Positions 1 to 7,016 of a stretch of DNA of 64,000 nt are shown piece after piece (position 1 is the stretch's first letter; every line of letters starts with the position of its first letter). The stretch comes from Pantoea sp. 18069 (GTDB lineage Bacteria > Pseudomonadota > Gammaproteobacteria > Burkholderiales > Burkholderiaceae_C): contig NZ_CACSJA010000025.1 of assembly GCF_902706035.1 (NCBI RefSeq), forward strand, positions 1 through 64,000, given 5' to 3'. A model generated the notes under the pieces. That model saw only the letters and a program-made list of their open reading frames with translations, made no database searches and was not told the DNA's origin. Both the position numbers and the translations under genes were made by a program.

Positions 1-3000
1 CCCACCATCACCTACGAGTACGAACTCAAGACCCCGGTGGACGACACCAGCAAGTCGCCCACCGACGAGTTCGACGTGACGGTGACCGACAAGGACGGCG
101 ACAGCACCACGGTGACCGTGGTCGTGGACATCACCGACGATGTACCGGAAGCCTCCAACGACACCGCCACCGTAGACAACGGCAGCAATATCGCCACCGG
201 CAACGCCCTGGGCAACGACACCCTGGGTGCCGACCGCGATACGCTGGTCTCGGCCATCGCTTCCAACAATGTCTCCGGCAACACTGTCGTGTCCAACCCC
301 GATGGCTCGTTCACCATCGCGGGTGAACATGGCACGCTGACGATCCAGCCCGATGGCGCGTATGAGTATGTGCGCAACAACGGCGAGCCCCTGACGGCCA
401 CCGATGTGTTCACCTACACCATCACCGACAAGGACGGCGACACCTCCAGCGCCACCATCACCATCACCATTGCGGACCACACCCCCGTGGTGACGGACAA
501 GGACGGCAACCCGCCCGTGCTGCTTCCTGTCGACCCGGCAGACCCCACGGGCCCGACCCGTCCCGTGATCAAGCCCGACGCCAGCGTCAGCGAAAGCGGC
601 CTGCCCGACGGCAGCGACCCGGACTCGGGCAGCAACATCACCACCGGCACCATCACCCTGGTGCCCGGTGACGGCACGACCACGATCACCATCACGCCCC
701 CGGGCGGCTCACCTGTCACGATCCACCCCGGTGTCAACCCTCCGATCGAGACGCCTCATGGCGAAGTGACGGTAACGTACACACCTGGCAATGGCACGGA
801 CGCCCCCACCATCACGTACGAGTACGAACTCAAGACTCCGACCACGGATGACCCGGGCACGCCTCCTGCCGATGCATTCGTGGTCACTGTCACCGATGGC
901 GACGAAGACCCATCTTCCGTGACCGTGGTCGTGGACATCACCGACGATGTGCCCGAGGCCGCCAACGACACCGCCACCGTAGACAACGGCAGCAACACCG
1001 CCACCGGCAATGCCCTGGGCAACGACACCCTGGGTGCCGATCGCGATACGCTGGTCTCGGCCATCGCTTCCGACAATGTCTCCGGCAACACTGTCGTGTC
1101 CAACCCCGATGGCTCGTTCACCATCGAGGGCGAACATGGCACGCTGACGATCCAGCCCGATGGCGCGTATGAGTACGTGCGCAACAACGGCGAGCCCCTG
1201 ACGGCCACCGATGTGTTCACCTACACCATCATCGACAAGGACGGTGACGCCTCCAGCGCCACCATCACCATCACCATTGCCGACAAGGCCCCGAGCTTTG
1301 GCAGCTCTACAGGTGGAGGCATGACTCCGCCCCATGGTTCGGTCAATGAATCCGGCCTGCCCGAAGGCAGCCACCCAGGTTCAGGCAACACCACAACGGG
1401 TGAACTGATCATTGAGGAAGGTGATGGCGCCACCACGGTGACCATCACGCCACCACCCGGCTCTGCGGATACGACGCCCAAGGACCTGACCCCAGGCCAG
1501 AGCACCACGTTCGAGACGCCCAACGGTACGGTGACGGTCGACTACGGCACGGACCCGGTGACCGGCAAGCCAAAGATCGAATACACGTATGTGCTGAAGA
1601 CACCGTCCAGCGGGGACAACACAAGCGATACGTTCACGATCACCATCACGGACAAGGATGGTGATACCGCATCGGTGCCGGTGATCATCGACATCCTGAA
1701 CGATGCTCCGACCGCCGAAGACGACACCCACACCACCAAGGTGAATGTGCCTGTCGAAGGCAACCTGGGCAGCAATGACACGGCGGGTGCCGACGGCGGT
1801 CTGACCTGGCAAAAGGCTACCGAGCCAGCACATGGCACGGTCACCGTCCGCGCAGATGGCACCTACACCTATGTCCCCCACCCGGGCTTTGTCGGCGCCG
1901 ACACGTTCACCTACACAGTGACGGACAGGGACGGCGACACCTCCACGGCAACGGTCACGATCACGGTGGTCAATACACCGCCCCTTGCCGTCGATGACAG
2001 CAACGTCACCGAGCCAGGCGAGCCGGCCACTGGCAACGTGATTGCCAACGGCTCGGCGGGTGACCACACCGACAGCGATCCAGATGGCCAGTCCCTCACG
2101 GTCACGACAATCACGGTAGAAGGTGTCACCTATACCGTGCTGCCAAACGACACATTGCTGATGGTGATTCCAGGCAAGGGCGCTCTGCAAATTGGCAGCG
2201 ATGGCAGCTACACCTTTGTGCCGTATGGCTCATGGAATGGCCAGGTGCCGGACATCCTGTACACGATCTCCGATGGCTTCGGCGGTACGGCAGAGGCCAC
2301 GTTGCGCATCACGGTCACAGCCGCGCCCTTCAATGTAGAGGTGCCACACAGCCCGTCCGGCGAGATTCCCACGGACCATGGCGGCGGCAGCGAACGACCA
2401 TTGCACGACCCCAAGGGCGAATCCCCATGGAAGGGCAATGCGTTCCTCGATCCAAGCGTCTTCTGGGAGGACTTCAGCTTCATGCGCGAAATGCGCCTGC
2501 CCACGGTCCTGCACCCCATCACCTACGTGAATGTCGAGGTGCAATTGATGCAGCTGGAAAGCCAGTTGCAGGACATGCTGAGCAACTGGTCTGGCTGGTA
2601 CCACGAGCAGGCCCAACTGATGTCGGCATCCAACCATCTGGCGATGGACCCGAATGTGTTTGTGGCGCACGCCGTGCGCGCTGCACAGCAGGAACGCCGG
2701 TTCTGGGAGTTCCTGGCAAGCGGAATGATGGTCAATTTGCCGGTGGAAACGCCGGATCAGGAACGACTCTTCAAGATCGATGCAGACGAAATAGAGTCGT
2801 CCAACCGCCAGAACGACAGCGATCCGACCGCAGCAGGGCAGACATCCCAGAGTCCCGCTCCATCCGAAGCCCCGCAAGCGCTGCTGGACCTGCTGCAGCA
2901 CTGGGATCAAGACGATGCAATGGCCGATCTGGCCGGGTCGAAGGACACGCAGGCCGCGGCGACACAAAGCAAGGCTGCTTCGTTCAGTGACCAACTCAAG

Positions 3001-3036
3001 CTCCTGGCCCATCAGCTTCCGAGCCACGTGAGCTGA
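1..3036 (+). CDS. giant Ig-like/VCBS-repeat adhesin, C-terminal 1011 residues (5' end outside window)
   Basis: The frame is open from base 1, so this is the 3' part of a longer gene. The protein is a string of Thr/Asp/Gly-rich beta domains of the VCBS/cadherin-like kind used in biofilm adhesins. Recurrent motifs are 'SGLPDGSDPDSGS' or 'SGLPEGSHPGSG', 'TYTITDKDGD' and 'VVDITDDVPEA', the first resembling repeats of type I-secreted adhesins. Repeats stop near residue 777. The last ~230 residues are non-repetitive and probably partly helical (QLMQLESQLQDML), ending in an Ala/Gln/Ser-rich tail. I see no RTX nonapeptides (GGxGxDxxx), no LPXTG and no autotransporter barrel. The next four genes encode TolC/HlyD-like proteins, which suggests they export or display it. 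The adhesin class is confident; the route is inference. Confidence 0.85.
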   Translation, partial: PTITYEYELKTPVDDTSKSPTDEFDVTVTDKDGDSTTVTVVVDITDDVPEASNDTATVDNGSNIATGNALGNDTLGADRDTLVSAIASNNVSGNTVVSNPDGSFTIAGEHGTLTIQPDGAYEYVRNNGEPLTATDVFTYTITDKDGDTSSATITITIADHTPVVTDKDGNPPVLLPVDPADPTGPTRPVIKPDASVSESGLPDGSDPDSGSNITTGTITLVPGDGTTTITITPPGGSPVTIHPGVNPPIETPHGEVTVTYTPGNGTDAPTITYEYELKTPTTDDPGTPPADAFVVTVTDGDEDPSSVTVVVDITDDVPEAANDTATVDNGSNTATGNALGNDTLGADRDTLVSAIASDNVSGNTVVSNPDGSFTIEGEHGTLTIQPDGAYEYVRNNGEPLTATDVFTYTIIDKDGDASSATITITIADKAPSFGSSTGGGMTPPHGSVNESGLPEGSHPGSGNTTTGELIIEEGDGATTVTITPPPGSADTTPKDLTPGQSTTFETPNGTVTVDYGTDPVTGKPKIEYTYVLKTPSSGDNTSDTFTITITDKDGDTASVPVIIDILNDAPTAEDDTHTTKVNVPVEGNLGSNDTAGADGGLTWQKATEPAHGTVTVRADGTYTYVPHPGFVGADTFTYTVTDRDGDTSTATVTITVVNTPPLAVDDSNVTEPGEPATGNVIANGSAGDHTDSDPDGQSLTVTTITVEGVTYTVLPNDTLLMVIPGKGALQIGSDGSYTFVPYGSWNGQVPDILYTISDGFGGTAEATLRITVTAAPFNVEVPHSPSGEIPTDHGGGSERPLHDPKGESPWKGNAFLDPSVFWEDFSFMREMRLPTVLHPITYVNVEVQLMQLESQLQDMLSNWSGWYHEQAQLMSASNHLAMDPNVFVAHAVRAAQQERRFWEFLASGMMVNLPVETPDQERLFKIDADEIESSNRQNDSDPTAAGQTSQSPAPSEAPQALLDLLQHWDQDDAMADLAGSKDTQAAATQSKAASFSDQLKLLAHQLPSHVS
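114..473 (+). repeat. long direct repeat in adhesin gene, copy 1
   Basis: This 360-bp segment matches 921-1280 with 15 differences counted by eye and no gap, an offset of 807 bp (269 codons). It encodes one Ig-like/VCBS domain. About half the differences are silent or conservative, which fits recent duplication or ongoing gene conversion within the coding repeat array. Confidence 0.9.
921..1280 (+). repeat. long direct repeat in adhesin gene, copy 2
   Basis: This is the second copy of the 360-bp unit at 114-473. The match extends upstream into the preceding domain: bases 805 onward resemble bases 1 onward, with an offset of 804 there, so one codon was gained or lost between the two blocks. 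A third, more diverged domain of the same type lies at about 1690-1970. Confidence 0.9.
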
Positions 3037-3070
3037 TCCAGCTCCTCAAAGTTCTTTCATCCCTTGAAGT

Positions 3071-3096
3071 TGACCGACGCAGCAATGCGCCGGTCA
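3071..3096 (+). terminator. hairpin between adhesin and TolC-like gene
   Basis: An 11-bp stem with one mismatch (3071-3081 with 3086-3096) closes on a GCAA tetraloop. There is no T-run after it, so it is unlikely to be a full terminator. It could attenuate readthrough or protect the 3' end of the very long adhesin message, keeping the exporter genes at lower expression. This role is inference. Confidence 0.4.
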
Positions 3097-3135
3097 CCCC
3101 CCCTCTCTTCATTGTCCGACTGGAATCACACAATC

Positions 3136-4653
3136 ATGACAAGCCGCATTCCTCCTTTCGCTCTTCGCATCACCACCGCCTGCCTGCCTCTGCTGCTGGC
3201 CGCTTGCGGATCCATCACGCCCAAGGCATTCAGCACCGATGAAGTCCGGGAGCGTGCCGCTCAGGACATGCTGTCCATGTACAAGGACCAGGAACCCATT
3301 GCCGGCCCTATCGACTTCCATGAGGCCGCTGCCCGCGCACTCAAGTACAACCTGGACTACAAGCTCAAGCTGATGGAGCTGGCACTGGCCCGCAGCCTGC
3401 ACGATGTCTCTACCTATGAGATGCTGCCCAAGCTGGTGGCCGGTGCCGGTTATGCCAGCCGCAACAATGACTCCGGCGGAGTCTCCGTGCTGATCGAGCC
3501 ACCGCGCACCGTGTCGCTGCAGCCATCGACCTCGCAGGAGCGTGATCGCTCCATGGCCAATTTGTCGTTCTCCTGGAACGCACTGGACTTTGGCGTGTCC
3601 TACTACCGCGCTCAGCAAAAAGCCGACCAGGTGCTGATGTCCGAAGAGCGCCGCCGCAAAGTCATCCAGAACGTGCTGCAGGATGTGCGCAACAGCTACT
3701 GGCGCGCATTGGGCGCACAGAAGCTGCTGGGCCGCGTGGACACCTTGCTCGATCGTGTGAACAACGCATTGGCCCGTTCCAAGGAAATCGAGAAACAGGG
3801 CCTGATGCCTCAGGCACAGGTGCTGGGCTACCAGCGCGCGCTGCTCGATGCGGTGAACACCTTGACACTGCGCCGCCAGGATCTGGAACTGGCCATGTCC
3901 GAGCTGCGCGCCCTGATGTCGGTAGCCCCGGGCGTGAAGTTCACACTCGCCGAGCAAAGCGAGTTGCCTCTGCCCCGCGTGCCGGCCAGTATCGAGGCAC
4001 TGGAAAAAATGGCTCTGGAGCACCGTCCCGAAATCATGGAAGAGTGGTATCGCAAGCGCGTGACGGAAAACGACATCAAGGCCGCCAAGGTCCTGCTGTG
4101 GCCCAACATCAGCTTTGATGCAGGCTGGCAGTACGACTCCAACAAATACAGCTACAACAACGACTGGATCGATACCGGCGTGCGCGTGTCCTGGAATCTG
4201 CTCAAGCTCGCCCAGTACCCTGCCTTGCAAAACGCCCAGCGGGCCCAGAACGAAACCGACGACATGCGCCGCATGGCCTTGTCCATGGCGGTGCTGACAC
4301 AGGTGCGCGTGGGTGTGCAGCGCTATGGCCTGTCGCTGTCCGAGCTGAAATTTGCAGAAGAAAGCATGCAAGTCGACCAGCGCCTGCTGAACTACGCCAA
4401 TGCAGCAGCCAAGAGCCAGTTTGATTCCGAGCTGGAAGTGATCCGCACCGAAGCGCGCGCCTTGCTGGGCGAGTACCAGCGTTATGCGTCCTACTCCAAC
4501 GCCCAGGCAGCCTGGGGTCGCCTGTACAACTCCGTGGGCCTGGACATCCTGCCGGCCACCGTGGAAAGCCACGATGTGAAGACGCTGGCCCATTCCATGC
4601 AGAGCACCATGGCGCAATGGCAGAAGGCGGTGTTCCAGACCGCAACCAAGTGA
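3136..4653 (+). CDS. TolC-family outer-membrane efflux lipoprotein
   Basis: 505 residues from the ATG chosen here. The first 25 residues form a lipoprotein signal ending in the lipobox LLAAC, which fixes this start; longer frames with non-ATG starts would bury the signal. The body has the long alpha-helical, Gln/Ala/Arg-rich pattern of the outer membrane efflux (OEP) family in two halves (about residues 60-280 and 290-500). It includes 'ALKYNLDYKLKLMELALA' near the start of the first half and helix pairs such as 'AQKLLGRVDTLLDRVNNALA'. The family forms the trimeric outer-membrane duct of efflux pumps and type I secretion. The next gene starts 11 bp downstream, and the group follows the giant adhesin, so it is probably the outer-membrane exit for the adhesin or a related cargo. 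Confidence 0.85.
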   Translation: MTSRIPPFALRITTACLPLLLAACGSITPKAFSTDEVRERAAQDMLSMYKDQEPIAGPIDFHEAAARALKYNLDYKLKLMELALARSLHDVSTYEMLPKLVAGAGYASRNNDSGGVSVLIEPPRTVSLQPSTSQERDRSMANLSFSWNALDFGVSYYRAQQKADQVLMSEERRRKVIQNVLQDVRNSYWRALGAQKLLGRVDTLLDRVNNALARSKEIEKQGLMPQAQVLGYQRALLDAVNTLTLRRQDLELAMSELRALMSVAPGVKFTLAEQSELPLPRVPASIEALEKMALEHRPEIMEEWYRKRVTENDIKAAKVLLWPNISFDAGWQYDSNKYSYNNDWIDTGVRVSWNLLKLAQYPALQNAQRAQNETDDMRRMALSMAVLTQVRVGVQRYGLSLSELKFAEESMQVDQRLLNYANAAAKSQFDSELEVIRTEARALLGEYQRYASYSNAQAAWGRLYNSVGLDILPATVESHDVKTLAHSMQSTMAQWQKAVFQTATK

Positions 4654-4664
4654 AGCACCGTCCC

Positions 4665-5468
4665 ATGCTATTCATGAAAAAAAGCAAATATGCGCAGTGG
4701 GCACTGGGCTGCACTGCCATCTGGCTGGCCTCTCAAGCACTGGCCCAGACCACGGCAGTGGCGCCCGCGGTCCGCAGCGCCCCCCCCATGGCGGCACAGG
4801 CGGACCCTCACGCGATTCGCGTACTGCTCAGCCCCGAACTGGAAACCGTTCTCGCATCCCAGATGCTGGGGCGCATTGCGACCCTGAACGTAGGCCTTGG
4901 CACCCGAGTGGCCAAGGGCCGTACCTTGCTGAGCTTCGACTGCAGCGAGGCGAATGCCCGCCTGCGCATGGCCCAGGCCGAGTACGCCAACGCCAAGGAG
5001 ACCCAGGATGTCAAGGAGCGTTTGCGCAAGCTCGATGCCGCCGGTGACTCCGAAGTCATGCTGGCCCGAACCCAGGCCGACAGGGCCAGGGCAGCGATTG
5101 CCCTGACGGAAGTGCAAATGGGGCAATGCGTGGTCAAGGCACCGTTTTCTGGCCACATCGTCAAGCTGCATGTCAAGCCCGCACAAGGCGTGAACGTGGG
5201 TGTTCCGCTGCTGGAGATGGTCAGCGACGGCCCGCTCAAGCTGCGCCTGAACGTGCCCTCCCGCTGGCTGCACGCACTCAAGAACGGCACGACGTTTGAG
5301 GTGGTCATTGACGAAACGCGCAAGACCTACCCAGCCAAGGTGACCGCCATCAACGCCCGCGTCGATGCGGTAGCCCAGACCATTGAAATGGAAGCACGTA
5401 TTGATGGCCAGCATCCCGAGTTGCTTGCAGGCATGAGCGGCGTGGCCCGCTTCCCCGGACTTCAATAA
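4665..5468 (+). CDS. periplasmic adaptor (membrane fusion) protein, RND/HlyD-like
   Basis: 267 residues. The ATG at 4665 follows a GAAG about 9 bp upstream; a second in-frame ATG at 4674 gives MKKSKYAQ and is an alternative start. An N-terminal Sec signal ends near 'ASQALAQ'. A biotinyl-lipoyl-like half follows ('GRIATLNVGLGTRVAKGRTL'), then a short coiled-coil hairpin ('RMAQAEYANAKETQDVKERL') and the returning lipoyl half ('VKAPFSGHIVKLHVKPAQGV'), then a beta-barrel/membrane-proximal region. It is shorter than classic HlyD and has no transmembrane anchor beyond the signal. It sits 11 bp after the TolC-like gene and 3 bp before the next adaptor, so it probably bridges inner-membrane and outer-membrane parts. 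Confidence 0.8.
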   Translation: MLFMKKSKYAQWALGCTAIWLASQALAQTTAVAPAVRSAPPMAAQADPHAIRVLLSPELETVLASQMLGRIATLNVGLGTRVAKGRTLLSFDCSEANARLRMAQAEYANAKETQDVKERLRKLDAAGDSEVMLARTQADRARAAIALTEVQMGQCVVKAPFSGHIVKLHVKPAQGVNVGVPLLEMVSDGPLKLRLNVPSRWLHALKNGTTFEVVIDETRKTYPAKVTAINARVDAVAQTIEMEARIDGQHPELLAGMSGVARFPGLQ

Positions 5469-5471
5469 ACC

Positions 5472-7016
5472 ATGGCAAGCGCATCCCCCTCGGCTGCCGC
5501 CCTGGTGGCCCAGTTGGAGGCGCGTGCCCGTGCCTCCAACACGCCAGCTGAGCTGGCTTTCTCCATTGCGAACGACAGCTTTGGGCTGCTCGGTTTTCGA
5601 CAATCCTTTGTCATGACGGGCAGCGGCAGGCAAGCCCGCCTGCAAACACTGTCTGGCCTGGCGATACCGACCGAAGACAGCCCTTACCTGATCTGGCTGC
5701 GCCGCAGCTGGCCCTGGATACAGGAGCGCCTGAACAATCAGGCCGGCTGGCTGCCCTCTGCAGCCTCCCGCGGGCATGAACCAGTTGCGCCTGTAGCCTC
5801 CCGCGCAGCTCAGGCTCCAGCATCCGGGGAACCCTCCACCCGGGCACATCAGCCCGCGCCTGATGCCAACAGCGCGCAGACACCTGGCCGACCTGATGCA
5901 GCCCATGCAGCAAAAGCAGCAATGCAGCCGCCAGCCGCGCCGCCCATCGAGCAGCCGGCCCCCAGCCCCATGCCCGCCGAAGTGTTTGACGGCTGGCAGG
6001 AGTGGTGGCCCGAAGGGCTGTACGCCTTGCCACTCAAGCGCCGTGATGGCGTCATTCTTGCCTGGGCAGCTTTCCTGATGGAGCAAGAGCCCAGCAGCCT
6101 GCAAAGGCAGGCGCTGGGTCACTTGGCTGTGTACTGGGGCTATTGCTGGGAAATGCTGGGCGGAAAGCCGCGTCCCAGCCTGCGCCAGCGTTGGCAGGCT
6201 CTGGGGAGGAAACGCCATGTCATCTGGGTTGCGCTGGCCATGCTGTGCGTGCTGCCGGTGCGCCAATCGGCGCTGGCACCCGCTGAAATCGTGGCGCTCG
6301 ATGCAACGACCATCGCCTCGCCACTGGATGGTGTGGTCAAGACATTCCACGTTCGCCCCAATCAGGCCGTAAAGGCAGGCGATCTGCTGCTCTCGCTGGA
6401 TGACACCACCCTGCGCAACCGACTGGCGGTGACTGCGCAGTCGGTCGCCGTCGCCGATGCGGAATGGATCGCATCCAGCCAGAAGGCGTTTGACAACATG
6501 CAAAGCAAAGGCGATCTGACCCTGCTGCAAGGGCGCACCCAGGAAAAGCGCGCCGAACTGGCCGCAGTGCAAGCCCAGCTCACCCGCATCGAAGTGCGTG
6601 CACCACACGACGGCATTGCCGTCTTCGGCTCCTCGGACGACTGGCTGGGCCGTCCGGTGGTAACCGGCGAGCGCATCATGCAAGTAGCCAACCCCCAATC
6701 GGCGGGCGTGCTGATCTACCTGCCCATGGCCGATGCCCTGGTGCTGGAAGAAAAAGCACCCGTGAAGCTTTTCCTCACGGTCAAGCCCTTGTCGCCTCTG
6801 GATGCGACCGTGACAGAGACCAGTTATCAGGCCAGCCTCTCGCCGGACAATGTTTCCAGTTACCGCTTGCGTGCCACGCTGGCCCCTGAGCAGTCACTGG
6901 ACGATGCGCGCATCGGCCTGCACGGGACCGCCAAGATTTCCGGTGGCTGGGTACCCCTGGCCTACTACCTGCTGCGCAGACCGCTGGCCACCGTGCGTGA
7001 GTGGAGCGGTTGGTAA
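5472..7016 (+). CDS. GAF-like domain / transmembrane / HlyD-family adaptor fusion
   Basis: 514 residues, no Sec signal. Residues ~10-230 look cytoplasmic and GAF-like: a helical start, 'GFRQSFVMTG', a Pro/Ala-rich linker at about 95-165, then 'EGLYALPLKRRDGVILAWAA'. One membrane helix at about 249-267 precedes a periplasmic lipoyl/beta-barrel region ('IASPLDGVVKTFHVRPNQAV', 'RIEVRAPHDGIAVF'). The hairpin between the lipoyl halves is short. A sensory-type domain on the cytoplasmic side of a HlyD-like adaptor is unusual and may couple transport to a signal or to cargo binding. It begins 3 bp after the upstream adaptor and its TAA shares a base with the next ATG, so translational coupling is likely. 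The GAF assignment is by pattern and moderately sure; the HlyD part is firm. Confidence 0.75.
   Translation: MASASPSAAALVAQLEARARASNTPAELAFSIANDSFGLLGFRQSFVMTGSGRQARLQTLSGLAIPTEDSPYLIWLRRSWPWIQERLNNQAGWLPSAASRGHEPVAPVASRAAQAPASGEPSTRAHQPAPDANSAQTPGRPDAAHAAKAAMQPPAAPPIEQPAPSPMPAEVFDGWQEWWPEGLYALPLKRRDGVILAWAAFLMEQEPSSLQRQALGHLAVYWGYCWEMLGGKPRPSLRQRWQALGRKRHVIWVALAMLCVLPVRQSALAPAEIVALDATTIASPLDGVVKTFHVRPNQAVKAGDLLLSLDDTTLRNRLAVTAQSVAVADAEWIASSQKAFDNMQSKGDLTLLQGRTQEKRAELAAVQAQLTRIEVRAPHDGIAVFGSSDDWLGRPVVTGERIMQVANPQSAGVLIYLPMADALVLEEKAPVKLFLTVKPLSPLDATVTETSYQASLSPDNVSSYRLRATLAPEQSLDDARIGLHGTAKISGGWVPLAYYLLRRPLATVREWSGW

Noticed and set aside
1..3036. RTX calcium-binding repeats in the adhesin
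   Set aside because: Asp/Gly-rich motifs occur, but no GGxGxDxxx series could be found in the visible part.
4668..6698. 676-codon open frame on the - strand
   Set aside because: It lies antisense to the two adaptor genes, which have clear lipoyl/HlyD motifs. The translation is Gly/His/Arg-rich without family patterning, as expected for the mirror of GC-rich coding DNA.
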